Shown: positions 1-7,369 of the stretch, piece after piece | How positions within the stretch are numbered: position 1 is the stretch's first letter | How the letters are laid out: the number at the start of each line of letters is the position of its first letter | Origin: Bdellovibrionales bacterium | GTDB lineage: Bacteria; Bdellovibrionota; Bdellovibrionia; Bdellovibrionales; UBA1609 | Length of the DNA stretch: 38,040 nt | NCBI GenBank assembly: GCA_020850475.1 | Contig: JADZEO010000051.1 | Span: forward strand, 1 to 38,040 | Direction of reading: 5' to 3' | The notes under the pieces: generated by a model | The model's input: the letters and a program-made list of their open reading frames with translations, nothing else | Told to the model about the DNA's origin: nothing | Databases searched by the model: none | Program-made: the position numbers and the translations under genes

Positions 1-384
1 CTTCTCGCGGGCCACATTGACCAAATCCACGCGATTCGCACCACTGATTAATTCTTGAAACATTTGTTGGGTTTTGGCGGCGACCTCGCGTTCACAGGCA
101 TCATCGGAACGAATTTCCGCAGTGTCAATTCCGTGCACTCGCACCTTCATATTCTTGCCGAGCAAGGGATGAACATCCGCGACATCAAACGTGAGAGTGT
201 CGCCATCGTAGTTTCCGACGTACTCGACGCAATTAAAGCGAGTAGCGGAGTGTTTGCAATTAGCCCCCATGAGATCGACGACTTCCGTGCCGCCATCGAG
301 CTCGCCCATCCCCTGAGCGGCGGCCGACGCCACCATCACTAGCCCGATAAGACCCATTCTTCCTGATTGGAAAAAGTGCTTCAT
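1..384 (-). CDS. Exported thermonuclease-like (SNase fold) protein, 3' part outside window
   Basis: Reading the minus strand from the ATG at 384 gives 128 residues before the window ends. The first ~23 residues form a signal peptide (basic start, then a hydrophobic stretch ending AAA-Q), so the product is exported. Residues ~58-92 carry the staphylococcal-nuclease signature: NYDGDT (Asp62 for calcium), then VRVHGIDTAEIR, where Arg82, Asp87 and Glu90 fit the family's active-site Arg/Asp/Glu. SNase-family enzymes cut DNA and RNA with calcium. The second active-site arginine would lie in the missing part. A GGGGG tract a few bases before the ATG can serve as ribosome binding site. An extracellular or periplasmic nuclease is a good inference. 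Substrate is unknown, and truncation is due only to the window edge. Confidence 0.82.
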   Translation of the reverse strand, partial: MKHFFQSGRMGLIGLVMVASAAAQGMGELDGGTEVVDLMGANCKHSATRFNCVEYVGNYDGDTLTFDVADVHPLLGKNMKVRVHGIDTAEIRSDDACEREVAAKTQQMFQELISGANRVDLVNVAREK

Positions 385-609
385 TAAACCCCCACATCCT
401 TAGTTCGGTTTCGTCCCTGATGAATGAATTGGCTCTATCGGTACTAAGGAGTTTTGAGTTTTGCCACTAAATAGAGTGTTTTAAGCGCCGCGCACCCATG
501 ACTCGTCGAGTAATGCTTGCTCGATAAGCAATTTGGGTCGTGGCCAGAAGGAAATCAAACCGAATCCTCACCTGGTGCAGACTGTTCTTGTTTGACAGGT
601 GCAATAGGC

Positions 610-638
610 TTGCGGCAGGCGCACACCCCAGTTAAGTT
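610..638 (+). promoter_or_regulatory. Candidate sigma-70 promoter for leaderless dapF
   Basis: TTGCGG (610-615), a 17-base spacer and TAAGTT (633-638) stand exactly six bases before the dapF ATG at 645. Transcription starting seven bases after the -10 box would begin on the A of the start codon. No Shine-Dalgarno sequence precedes the ATG. The boxes are only moderate matches, so this is a suggestion. Confidence 0.35.
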
Positions 639-644
639 TCAAAT

Positions 645-1523
645 ATGGCTCCAGCTGAATTCGTCTTCACCAAAATGAGCGGGACCGGGAATATTTTTAT
701 TCTGGTCGACCTAAGGAACCCAAACCAAAAAAAGTTGTGGAGCCAACAGCCGGCCCACCAAATCGCCCGCGACCAACTGGCCACCTTGCTTTGTCAAAAC
801 GGGACGGGTTTTAGTGCCGACGGACTGCTCTTTATCGAACCCTGTTCCACTAAAGATGCAAACTTCGAATGGGACTTCTACAACGCCGATGGCAGTCGCG
901 CCGAAATGTGTGGCAATGCCGCTCGCTGTGTTGCTTTGTTTGCTCATTCCACCGGTGACATCGCCAATGTCATGAAATTTAAAACCCAGGCCGGGATCGT
1001 CGGAGCCAAGGTTAATGATCGCCAGAGTGTCACCGTGCAGATGCCGGTCATCGGTGAATCCAAATGGGATCAGTATGCAACGATTGATGATCTCAAAACC
1101 CATTACCACCTCGTTAACTCGGGTGTTCCTCACGCCGTCGTCGGCAATGACAATGTCATTTTGACCGAAGAAGCGCGCTTGTTTGCTTCGCGCCTTCGCA
1201 ACCATGAGGACCTGCAGCCCAGTGGCGCGAATGTTACTTTTTATCGCCCAATCAAGAGCGGACAAATCCAAGCCGTCACCTATGAGCGAGGAGTTGAAAA
1301 CTTCACCCAAGCCTGTGGGACGGGAGCGGTGGCCGCAGCTTGGTGTCACACCCAAAGGCAGCAAGGGCCCCAGCGAGTCGAGGTGGTGATGCCCGGTGGA
1401 CCACTCCTCGTGGAATTTGCTGGCTCACAACCGCTTTTGACCGGACCAGCCTTTTTTATTGGCGAGTTCCGCCTCCACGCGGACTATTTCAAGAATCTGA
1501 CGGTTCCGCCCTATGGTGAGTAG
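645..1523 (+). CDS. dapF: Diaminopimelate epimerase
   Basis: DapF converts LL- to meso-diaminopimelate in the cytoplasm, the last step before lysine and the source of the peptidoglycan cross-linking residue. The 292-residue protein has the expected two-lobed pattern. An N-terminal KMSGTGN motif carries the substrate-binding Asn. The first catalytic Cys is in NADGSRAEMCGNAARC and the second in the ERGV...ACGTGAVAAA stretch. Length is close to the usual ~275. Two unusual positions stand out: the near-invariant GNDF is GNIF, and the common GVEDET before the second Cys reads GVENFT. Both catalytic cysteines and the ER pair are intact, so activity is expected. No Shine-Dalgarno is visible, and a -10-like box lies six bases before the ATG. 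The 3' end overlaps the next gene by 11 bases, suggesting co-translation. Confidence 0.93.
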   Translation: MAPAEFVFTKMSGTGNIFILVDLRNPNQKKLWSQQPAHQIARDQLATLLCQNGTGFSADGLLFIEPCSTKDANFEWDFYNADGSRAEMCGNAARCVALFAHSTGDIANVMKFKTQAGIVGAKVNDRQSVTVQMPVIGESKWDQYATIDDLKTHYHLVNSGVPHAVVGNDNVILTEEARLFASRLRNHEDLQPSGANVTFYRPIKSGQIQAVTYERGVENFTQACGTGAVAAAWCHTQRQQGPQRVEVVMPGGPLLVEFAGSQPLLTGPAFFIGEFRLHADYFKNLTVPPYGE

Positions 1524-2628
1524 TCAAAACTTGAAACTCTTTGCGTTGATAGTTTCGCAAGTGCGACGAGAAACTCCCGATACGACGACGCTGGAACTGT
1601 CGGTTCCGGCAGAGCTCAAAGACTCCTTTCAGTATCGGGCTGGGCAATACCTTGCCGTGCACCTCAATTTCGCGGGCGAAGAAGTGGTGCGGAGCTACAG
1701 CATGAGTTCGGCCCCCGAAGTCGACAGCCACCTGACGATTACAATCAAAAAAGTTCCCGGCGGGCGGGCCAGTGGCTTTCTCGTTGATCAAGTCAAAGCG
1801 GGCGACACCCTGTTATGCGGCAAACCCAAGGGACACTTTTTTCACGAGCCCCTGGCTCCTTGCCATTATGTTCTTCTTGCGGCGGGCTCGGGCGTTACCC
1901 CTTTATGGTCAATTCTTAAGCATGTCCTCTCCACCAACAGCCAATCAGTCATTACCTTGATTTATACCAGCCGCGAGCAAGACCAAATTATTTTTCGTAG
2001 TGAATTAGAAGCCTGGGCCCATCGATTCCCCGAGCGACTGCGCGTGGTCCACATCTTGACCCGCCCTCAACCCGGGTGGTCTGGTTGGTCGGGAAGACTG
2101 ACAGCAAAATCACTTGCGACCTTGCTACAACAAAGCAACACTAGTGATTTCCCTCGACAGTACTACATTTGTGGACCCACGGAGTTTATGAACATGGCCA
2201 AATCATCTCTGACCGAGCTCGGTGTTAACAAAGGCGATATTCACGCAGAATCGTTTGGCTCCGCTCACCAGCCGGTGAAGCAGCCGCTCGAGGGAGAACA
2301 GCCGGACGGGTCAGTTATCGTCGGCGAACCACTCAAAGATCCCAATGAAAAGCCAGAAACTATCGAAGCGTTTATTGATGGGGAAATGGTCACCGTTAAA
2401 GTGGAACCCAATCAGTCGATACTGGATGTTCTTCTTAATGCTGGCCACAATCCACCTTACTCTTGTATGAGCGGATCTTGCACGGCCTGCTTGGCTCAGG
2501 TGGAAGTCGGACGGGTCAAACAAAAGGAAGCTGGCGCCTTGTCATCTGAAAATTTTGGGAATCGCGAAGTCCTCACTTGCCAAACGGTTCCACTGAGCCG
2601 ACGTGTGCGCATTCGCTATCAAGGATGA
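1513..2628 (+). CDS. Ferredoxin-NAD(P)H reductase with C-terminal 2Fe-2S domain (PaaE/Hmp-reductase type)
   Basis: This 371-residue flavoprotein should pass electrons between NAD(P)H, FAD and a plant-type 2Fe-2S centre. Residues ~1-105 are the FAD domain, with RAGQYL and the FAD-binding RSYSMSS motif. Residues ~110-240 are the NAD(P)H domain, with AAGSGVTPLWS and the YICGP motif. Residues ~285-371 are a ferredoxin domain whose four cluster cysteines lie in SCMSGSCTAC and LTCQT. The order FAD-NAD-Fer2 matches reductase components of multicomponent oxygenases such as PaaE. No oxygenase subunits lie nearby, so the partner is unknown. It begins 11 bases before the end of dapF in another frame and is probably translated from the same mRNA. 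The biochemical class is secure, the pathway is not. Confidence 0.88.
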   Translation: MVSSQNLKLFALIVSQVRRETPDTTTLELSVPAELKDSFQYRAGQYLAVHLNFAGEEVVRSYSMSSAPEVDSHLTITIKKVPGGRASGFLVDQVKAGDTLLCGKPKGHFFHEPLAPCHYVLLAAGSGVTPLWSILKHVLSTNSQSVITLIYTSREQDQIIFRSELEAWAHRFPERLRVVHILTRPQPGWSGWSGRLTAKSLATLLQQSNTSDFPRQYYICGPTEFMNMAKSSLTELGVNKGDIHAESFGSAHQPVKQPLEGEQPDGSVIVGEPLKDPNEKPETIEAFIDGEMVTVKVEPNQSILDVLLNAGHNPPYSCMSGSCTACLAQVEVGRVKQKEAGALSSENFGNREVLTCQTVPLSRRVRIRYQG

Positions 2629-2667
2629 TCGGTTAGATTCTGACTCCGACCCATTGAAGACCTGCGC

Positions 2668-3060
2668 CTAGCAGGATCGACACCAACGTCGGTTCAAGTA
2701 GTGCCCACGCAAAAGCAGCAAGCTACCGACGATCGTCAGAGCGTACTCGGGCTTGCCATCTAAAACAAAAGTTGCAAAAGCCACGACGGCCACGCCCAGC
2801 CCTAACCAAACAATGGGGGCCCAGCGGTGATGTCGCCGGAAGCCACTGAACATGGCAAAAGCGGCGATGGGCAATAGCAAAAGAAAAAACAAGCTGTGCC
2901 CATGCCCCTCGGCCTGCAGCCAATGAGGAACCAAGGCCGGCAGAATAACGAGAGCCAGTGGCGTGAGCAAACAATGGACCAAGCAAACTCCAGAAAGAAT
3001 TAATCCCCAAAAATCCCACTGGGGCAGTTCAACTGTGCTCGGCTCGGCTTTGTTTTTCAT
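2668..3060 (-). CDS. MerC-domain integral membrane protein
   Basis: This is a 130-residue inner-membrane protein with four predicted membrane spans (about residues 17-42, 55-72, 80-98 and 103-120). Near the start the CLVHCLLTPL motif carries the paired cysteines and His of the MerC family, whose founder takes up Hg(II). Chromosomal MerC-domain proteins without a mer operon are common in proteobacteria and their substrates are mostly unknown. No merR, merA or merP is nearby. The family call is good, and mercury transport should not be assumed. It converges on the ferredoxin reductase gene with a 39-base gap. Confidence 0.78.
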   Translation of the reverse strand: MKNKAEPSTVELPQWDFWGLILSGVCLVHCLLTPLALVILPALVPHWLQAEGHGHSLFFLLLLPIAAFAMFSGFRRHHRWAPIVWLGLGVAVVAFATFVLDGKPEYALTIVGSLLLLRGHYLNRRWCRSC

Positions 3061-3183
3061 AGGCTGTTACATAGGGCCCGAGACTCAATGAGTCAACGCA
3101 AAAGGGGTTGCCCAAGGCCATGAGCCCAAACTTTAATATGACTCGGCTTACACGAGCGCTAATTGAAATGAAGTGAGGGATTT

Positions 3184-3486
3184 ATGATTAAGAACATTGC
3201 AAAAGTGATTGGCTGTTTAGGATTAGTTGGATTCATCGGAGGTTGCTCCTCTCAATCGGTACTGCCAGACAAGGAAGATATTAAAACCTCACGCAGCAAA
3301 CCGAGCGACAAGTGCGAACTCATTGGCAAAGTCGCGGGCAACAGCCTGTCAACTAAAGCAACTCCCGAACAGGTGCTCGAAGACATGAAGCAAGATGCGG
3401 CCAACAAAGGTGCTAATTACGTGATGGTAGAGCAATACTCGCCAACGGGGACTTCGGTCACGGGCATCGCTTACAAGTGCCCGTAA
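3184..3486 (+). CDS. Small DUF4156-like lipoprotein
   Basis: A 100-residue protein with a lipoprotein signal (basic start, hydrophobic core, lipobox FIGGC at residues ~17-21). The mature part has CELIGKVAG, then QDAANKGANYVMVE and a final Cys. This pattern resembles DUF4156, which is related to the RcsF fold of small outer-membrane lipoproteins: a repeated V-G-x-A-G strand followed by a helix with conserved Ala/Gly/Asn. The ribosome site GAGGG lies seven bases before the ATG. No function is known for this member. It is a stand-alone gene convergent with the esterase. Confidence 0.72.
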   Translation: MIKNIAKVIGCLGLVGFIGGCSSQSVLPDKEDIKTSRSKPSDKCELIGKVAGNSLSTKATPEQVLEDMKQDAANKGANYVMVEQYSPTGTSVTGIAYKCP

Positions 3487-3521
3487 GCTCGCGCCCGCTG
3501 AGAGAGCCGGAGCGCGCGAAA

Positions 3522-4238
3522 TTAGTTTTGCGGTGGTGGCAAAAGCCCGTGGATAAAAGCTTTAAGTTCCATTAAAATTTGCAAGGGTATTTCATGTCCG
3601 CCACGAAAGGCCCTCAGGTGACCCTTCCATCCGGCCTCGCGAAGTAACTGTTCAAGTTTTTGCGCCCCACCAAATGCCAGCAGAGCATCTTGAGTGCCAT
3701 GCGACTGAAAAAACGGCACTGGCGGACGGGCCTTCGCTTTGGCGCGCCAATTGGCTTGATCGAGTAAAGCCCCGGAGAGCAGAACCACTCCGTCCACTTT
3801 CATCGGAGTCGAAAGCACCACTTCGGCGGTCAACATGGCTCCCTGACTAAAGCCCCCGACAATGACTCGAGAGTAAGTTTCGGGCTCCAAAACTTGAAAA
3901 AGCTTTTGCACCTCGAGCAAGACCTTGTCCATTTCGGCAGGACGCAATTGGGAGAGGTCACGATGCTGTCCCAGGGCCATCGCCGCCTCAAGAGCGGCGA
4001 TGTCGATTTGAAACCAAGCACGCCCGGTCCATCCCGGACCAATCGGCACCTCGAGAGTTCCATTCGGAAAGACCCAGGTGGCTCCCTCGACGTCAAGTTC
4101 ATGACTGAGCGGTGCTAAATCCCAAGCGTCGGCTCCGTAGCCATGAAAGAACACGATCAAAGGTCCGCCGTCCTCACCAGGAAAGTAGGCACAATCAAGA
4201 TTCGCAATACGCTGTAGTTTTTGTTTTCGCTGTCCCAT
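3522..4238 (-). CDS. Alpha/beta-hydrolase, phospholipase/carboxylesterase family
   Basis: A 238-residue cytoplasmic hydrolase of the Abhydrolase_2 (YpfH/EstB-like) group, which cuts small carboxylic esters. The oxyanion-hole motif FFHGYGAD is at ~30-37. The nucleophile Ser131 sits in GGFSQGA, the acid Asp184 in HGTQD, and the base His215 in RGGHE, in the correct order and spacing. The C-terminus is a short proline tail. No signal peptide is visible. There is no clear ribosome binding site before the ATG at 4238, though it is the only start that keeps the first strand. Natural substrate unknown. Confidence 0.86.
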   Translation of the reverse strand: MGQRKQKLQRIANLDCAYFPGEDGGPLIVFFHGYGADAWDLAPLSHELDVEGATWVFPNGTLEVPIGPGWTGRAWFQIDIAALEAAMALGQHRDLSQLRPAEMDKVLLEVQKLFQVLEPETYSRVIVGGFSQGAMLTAEVVLSTPMKVDGVVLLSGALLDQANWRAKAKARPPVPFFQSHGTQDALLAFGGAQKLEQLLREAGWKGHLRAFRGGHEIPLQILMELKAFIHGLLPPPQN

Positions 4239-4563
4239 GCAGGGGGATTGTTAATCCTTTGAGGGCTCAGGCACAAGGAAAATGCCAAAGTACCGCGGCC
4301 ATTCTAATTTTTCTCGGCGGCATCGGCGCTTTGGGTGTCTCGTCTTGAGACGGCGCCCGCCGTGGCTCCTCGAAGTGGTCTTCGATTTATCGACAGTTGA
4401 GCGATAAAAGTTTGTACAGCTGTTGAATCTCTATTCGAGAATAATTTCGAATTTCATAATAGTTTCGGCTGGTTCTAGAATATCGAATCGAAGCAGTCTA
4501 TACTGAGAAAGTCAAACCGGAGTACGTTCTACAACTTATGAATACTTGTCTGTGGGGTACAAA
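4239..4563. other. 325-base intergenic region between divergent genes, with a branched inverted repeat
   Basis: No convincing gene is seen here. The plus-strand reading frame running from 4112 into this region is mostly the antisense of the esterase. The region holds a nested hairpin at 4315-4362 (separate entry). An AT-rich part, about 4430-4500, has repeated TCGAA-type words, including ATTCGA and TCGAAT as inverted arms separated by eight bases. It probably contains the promoters of the flanking divergent genes. Confidence 0.5.
4315..4362. repeat. Nested inverted repeat (three coaxial stems)
   Basis: Three stems nest. CGGCG (4315-4319) pairs with CGCCG (4358-4362). GGCGC (4325-4329) pairs with GCGCC (4353-4357). 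GTCTC (4337-4341) pairs with GAGAC (4347-4351) around a five-base loop. That makes 15 pairs in all, with bulges on the left side. It lies between divergent genes, where a terminator is not expected, and no T-run follows on either strand. Confidence 0.55.
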
Positions 4564-4749
4564 ATGGAAGCAATGGAAAAGATAGTCTACGAAGTTAAGC
4601 CTTACGCCTGCGTCGCTCTGGCTTTTTTTGCCTTGCAAGTCGCCGATGTCCATTCAGCAATGGGTAAACTCGCTGCACTGACACTTCTCGTTTTGGGAAG
4701 TATTCTCGTCTACGCCCGCCTCCGTGGTCGCGGCATTATTAAGTGGTAA
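4564..4749 (+). CDS. Small hypothetical membrane protein
   Basis: A 61-residue product with two predicted membrane spans (about residues 12-30 and 33-52) and a basic C-terminal tail (RLRGRG). I do not recognise a family. The start at 4564 is chosen because GGGG lies seven bases upstream. An in-frame ATG at 4546 has no ribosome site, and another at 4573 is possible. A stem-loop follows the stop. The hydrophobic pattern and the terminator-like structure make it a plausible gene, but its function is unknown. Confidence 0.5.
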   Translation: MEAMEKIVYEVKPYACVALAFFALQVADVHSAMGKLAALTLLVLGSILVYARLRGRGIIKW

Positions 4750-4758
4750 TGAACCCAG

Positions 4759-4788
4759 GCCAGGCTCTTATCCTGGCTGAGATTTTAT
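4759..4788 (+). terminator. Terminator-like hairpin after small membrane protein gene
   Basis: GCCAGG (4759-4764) and CCTGGC (4772-4777) form a six-pair stem with a seven-base loop. A short T-rich stretch, GATTTTAT, follows at 4781-4788. The T-tract is weak, so termination may be partial, allowing read-through into the DUF2914 gene 16 bases on. Confidence 0.5.
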
Positions 4789-4803
4789 CCGATCAATAGG
4801 TAA

Positions 4804-5949
4804 ATGGAACTCCCACGCCTCGATCCTCCCTCTGAATCTCGTCCACTGTGGGTCAAAGCCCACCAACTCTGGCAAAAAAATGAAAGATATCTCGCCGCCG
4901 AGTTTTTTCTTGCCGGATTTATTTTTGACATTGCGACCTTAAGCCGAATCGATGAATGGCTCACCATCCTTCAGCAGGGCGTTTTTATTTTTCTCGCACT
5001 TGCTTTGTTGTGTATCAAGACCTTGAACTGGGAAATGCCGTCGACTTGGCCGCGACTTTTCCACCGCGCCTGGGGCTACCAGATTGAAGCCCTGCACTTT
5101 GTCTTTGGCAGCTTGCTCAGCGCCTTCACCTTGTTTTACTTTAAGAGCTCGTCGATCTTTGTGTCCTTTGCCTTTTTGCTGATTCTTCTCGCTCTTCTTG
5201 TAGCCAATGAACTGCAACGATTTCAGCGCTTGGAGCTTCCCTTCAAGTGGGGACTTTTTGTTTTGTGTTTGGTGTCGTTCACTTCCTATGTCGTTCCGAT
5301 CCTTCTCGGATTTATTGGCGTCACGACCTTTCTCATATCCGTTACGTTAACCATCGGGGTGGTGGGGCTCACTTTTCGCTGGCTCGTTCGCCGCAGCCCT
5401 GATCCGGCCATGGTCAAACTTCTCCGCAAAAATGTGCTGCTACCCACCGCAGCCGTAACAGCGTTTTTCGTGGCTGCCTACCTATTGAATTTGGTGCCGC
5501 CGGTTCCACTCTCACTCAAATTTGTCGGCATTTATCATCAGGTGTCCCGCACAGGGGATGGCACCTACGAGCTCCAACATGAAAATCCTTGGTGGCGATT
5601 TTGGCACACCGGTGACCAAGACTTTCGGAGTCTATCGGGCGACAAGATTTACTGCTACTTTCGACTGTTTTCGCCCGGAGGATTTAAAGACGAAATCCGT
5701 TTGCACTGGCTCCTAAAGGAACCCCGTTCTGGTTGGACCACGCAAGACAAGATTCCCCTCAAGGTGCTCGGAGGACGCGACGAAGGCTATCGCGGATTCG
5801 GGGCCAAAGCGAATTTTTCTCCGGGGCAATGGCGGGTGCAGGTGGAAACCACCGAGGGCCGCGAGATTGGTCGCATTTATTTCACGGTGAGTCCCAACAC
5901 CGAAGTCACCGAACCGCTTGATCGCCAGTTTGAACTCGAAATTCAATAG
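4804..5949 (+). CDS. Membrane protein with C-terminal DUF2914 domain
   Basis: A 381-residue protein. Residues ~40-235 hold six or seven predicted membrane spans, with an RRSPD cytoplasmic loop near 195. The rest, from about 240, is a soluble domain. Its core (KIYCYFRLF, then HWL, a W-T-Q-D strand, GYRGFGAK and PGQWRVQVET...G) matches DUF2914, a short beta-rich domain of unknown function that is often fused to membrane segments. The ribosome site AGG lies five bases before the ATG. The domain call is good and no biochemical role can be given. Confidence 0.75.
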   Translation: MELPRLDPPSESRPLWVKAHQLWQKNERYLAAEFFLAGFIFDIATLSRIDEWLTILQQGVFIFLALALLCIKTLNWEMPSTWPRLFHRAWGYQIEALHFVFGSLLSAFTLFYFKSSSIFVSFAFLLILLALLVANELQRFQRLELPFKWGLFVLCLVSFTSYVVPILLGFIGVTTFLISVTLTIGVVGLTFRWLVRRSPDPAMVKLLRKNVLLPTAAVTAFFVAAYLLNLVPPVPLSLKFVGIYHQVSRTGDGTYELQHENPWWRFWHTGDQDFRSLSGDKIYCYFRLFSPGGFKDEIRLHWLLKEPRSGWTTQDKIPLKVLGGRDEGYRGFGAKANFSPGQWRVQVETTEGREIGRIYFTVSPNTEVTEPLDRQFELEIQ

Positions 5950-5980
5950 AGACACTAAACTTAAACCTTGGCCAATGGCA

Positions 5981-6580
5981 CTAGTCCTCAAACTTGCACT
6001 CGAGCTTCTTGCCCCTGATGCGCTCCCGGAACACGTAGCGGTTGAAAGCTGCCAAGAATAACTCTGTGGCGACTTTCGCTTCCTTCGCCTCGCTCTGGCT
6101 CGCCTTGAAAAACTCATGCAAACTATCATGCTCGCGCCGTGAGACTAAAACGCGAGTGAAGGCTTGGCCTTGCCAGAACTTGCCGAACTTCTGCCCGCGC
6201 CTGGCGCCAGTGACCGCGCGTGCGATCAGAGTCGTAATGGCCTTCAAATAAGCATTAAACGAGGTTCGAGAGGAAATTCGGACCTTCAGGTGAAGGGCAT
6301 TGCCGACGTTACTATACTGAGAAATGCGAACCCCAAATTTTTGGGCTTTGTCTCTGATGATCGACTCCACCAAGGGTTTGTTCTTAGCGGTCAATAAACT
6401 CAATTCCCCTTCGGCCTTATGAGATTTTAAAACCAAATGTATGGGGTGTGAGGTTGAAAGCGGACGCTCTATCTTTCGGTGACCTTTGGACTCAACTCCC
6501 CCGTGCTGAGTGCGCCCATACCGCCGACGAGTCTTCCTGGTATCAAAGTAATCGAGTAAGTTCGTTTGTGCTTCTTCCAT
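5981..6580 (-). CDS. IS200/Y1 (HUH) transposase-like protein with key residues replaced
   Basis: A 199-residue protein resembling REP-associated tyrosine transposases. It opens with an RRYGRTQHGG motif and a RPLSTSHPIHLVLKS strand (residues ~40-53). The HUH-motif strand is at ~92-101 and a GKFWQGQAF motif at ~133-141. Where the family has His-x-His (as in NHVHLL) this reads NALHLKV: Ala95 replaces the first metal His, with His97 kept. In the C-terminal helix, where the family has a nucleophile Tyr in a Y-x-x-N-P context, I see LHEFFKASQ, with Phe. Cutting and joining activity is therefore doubtful. Start 6580 is chosen because the 67 in-frame residues upstream look non-coding and because a strong promoter ends six bases before this ATG. 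No IS ends are visible. A domesticated DNA-binding protein is plausible. Confidence 0.7.
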   Translation of the reverse strand: MEEAQTNLLDYFDTRKTRRRYGRTQHGGVESKGHRKIERPLSTSHPIHLVLKSHKAEGELSLLTAKNKPLVESIIRDKAQKFGVRISQYSNVGNALHLKVRISSRTSFNAYLKAITTLIARAVTGARRGQKFGKFWQGQAFTRVLVSRREHDSLHEFFKASQSEAKEAKVATELFLAAFNRYVFRERIRGKKLECKFED

Positions 6581-6586
6581 TAGGGC

Positions 6587-6615
6587 AATATAATAAAATA
6601 GCTGCCAGAAGTCAA
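6587..6615 (-). promoter_or_regulatory. Strong candidate promoter of the Y1-like gene
   Basis: On the minus strand TTGACT (6615-6610), a 17-base spacer and TATATT (6592-6587) make a good sigma-70 promoter. The predicted first transcribed base, seven after the -10 box, is 6580, the A of the chosen start codon. There is no Shine-Dalgarno sequence, so the mRNA would be leaderless. Confidence 0.6.
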
Positions 6616-6639
6616 AAAATTTCTGGTTTACTTTTGACT
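6605..6639. repeat. Two overlapping inverted repeats at the Y1-like promoter
   Basis: CCAGAA (6605-6610) and TTCTGG (6621-6626) form one inverted pair. AGTCAAAA (6610-6617) and TTTTGACT (6632-6639) form a second, overlapping pair. Both cover the -35 box of the Y1-like gene. They could be an operator or alternative hairpins of the kind that Y1 proteins recognise. Confidence 0.5.
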
Positions 6640-6852
6640 TTTTCAAGATCTTGGCTCGTGTCGCATTGCAATTTCGACCTTTACTCGTGCCACCACCGCT
6701 CTCCGTTGCTACACTCATTCCAAGCCTCGCCTCTCCGCCCACCCAAGGCGAATAAAAGCATGGGAGGAAGGTTGAGGTCATTTGCTACATCGAATACTTG
6801 TCCTCACGCACCTTTCGGCCGCGGGTGAGGCTTACAACGATGGAGGGGCAAC

Positions 6853-7338
6853 GTGGTGCGGGTGCTGTTTGTTTGTTTGGGAAACATCTGTCGAAGTCCA
6901 GCGGCTGAGGGCATCTTTATCAAGATGGTCGAACAAGCAGGTCTGAGTCATCAAGTGCAAATTGATTCCGCCGGGACTTCCGCCCATCACACCGGAGAAC
7001 CGGCCGATGCCCGCATGCAACAACATGCGGCCGAACGGGGCTATCGCCTCCCGAGCCGAGCTCGGCAGTTTGATCATACGCTTGATTTCGAGCGCTTTGA
7101 CTTCATCATCACCATGGACGAACACAACTACAACGACGTGATTGACTTAGCTCCGGACCCGCAGGCTCGCGACAAAGTGATTCCCTTGGTTGAACTTTGT
7201 CGAACCCACGCGGTGGCGCGAGTCCCCGATCCCTACTACGGCGGAGACGATGGCTTTCGCCTGGTCCTCGATATCCTAGAAGATGGTTGCGAGCAGTTGC
7301 TCAACCAGGTTCGTGCGATGGTGCGTCCGCCCACTTAG
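6853..7338 (+). CDS. Low-molecular-weight protein-tyrosine phosphatase
   Basis: A 161-residue cytoplasmic phosphatase. The signature loop C-x5-R is Cys8 to Arg14 in CLGNICRS right at the N-terminus, and the catalytic Asp lies in VPDPYYGG at ~130. This is the complete active site of the LMW-PTP family. Members dephosphorylate tyrosine on proteins (often bacterial tyrosine kinases controlling capsule) or act as arsenate reductases. Clustering with kinases or ars genes is not seen, so protein phosphatase is the default. It starts at GTG 6853, preceded five bases upstream by a strong GGAGGGG ribosome site. The stop codon lies within the loop of a nine-pair hairpin. Confidence 0.92.
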   Translation: MVRVLFVCLGNICRSPAAEGIFIKMVEQAGLSHQVQIDSAGTSAHHTGEPADARMQQHAAERGYRLPSRARQFDHTLDFERFDFIITMDEHNYNDVIDLAPDPQARDKVIPLVELCRTHAVARVPDPYYGGDDGFRLVLDILEDGCEQLLNQVRAMVRPPT

Positions 7339-7350
7339 ACTGGCGGACGC
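7323..7350. terminator. Nine-pair hairpin spanning the phosphatase stop codon
   Basis: GCGTCCGCC (7323-7331) and GGCGGACGC (7342-7350) pair perfectly, with a ten-base loop holding the stop codon TAG (7336-7338). There is no T-tract. Lying between convergent genes, it may end or protect transcripts from both sides. Confidence 0.5.
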
Positions 7351-7369
7351 TGATCCGTTACGAACCCTC

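Noticed and set aside
55-342. Plus-strand open frame over the left end
   Set aside because: It is antisense to the minus-strand SNase-like gene, which has a signal peptide and nuclease motif.
592-597. TTGACA as the dapF -35 box
   Set aside because: No fitting -10 box lies 16-18 bases downstream. The 610/633 pair fits better.
711-1364. Long minus-strand frame inside dapF
   Set aside because: It lies within a gene with clear DapF motifs and has no recognisable domain.
4112-4348. Plus-strand frame crossing the esterase start
   Set aside because: Mostly antisense to the esterase, with no ribosome site or domain.
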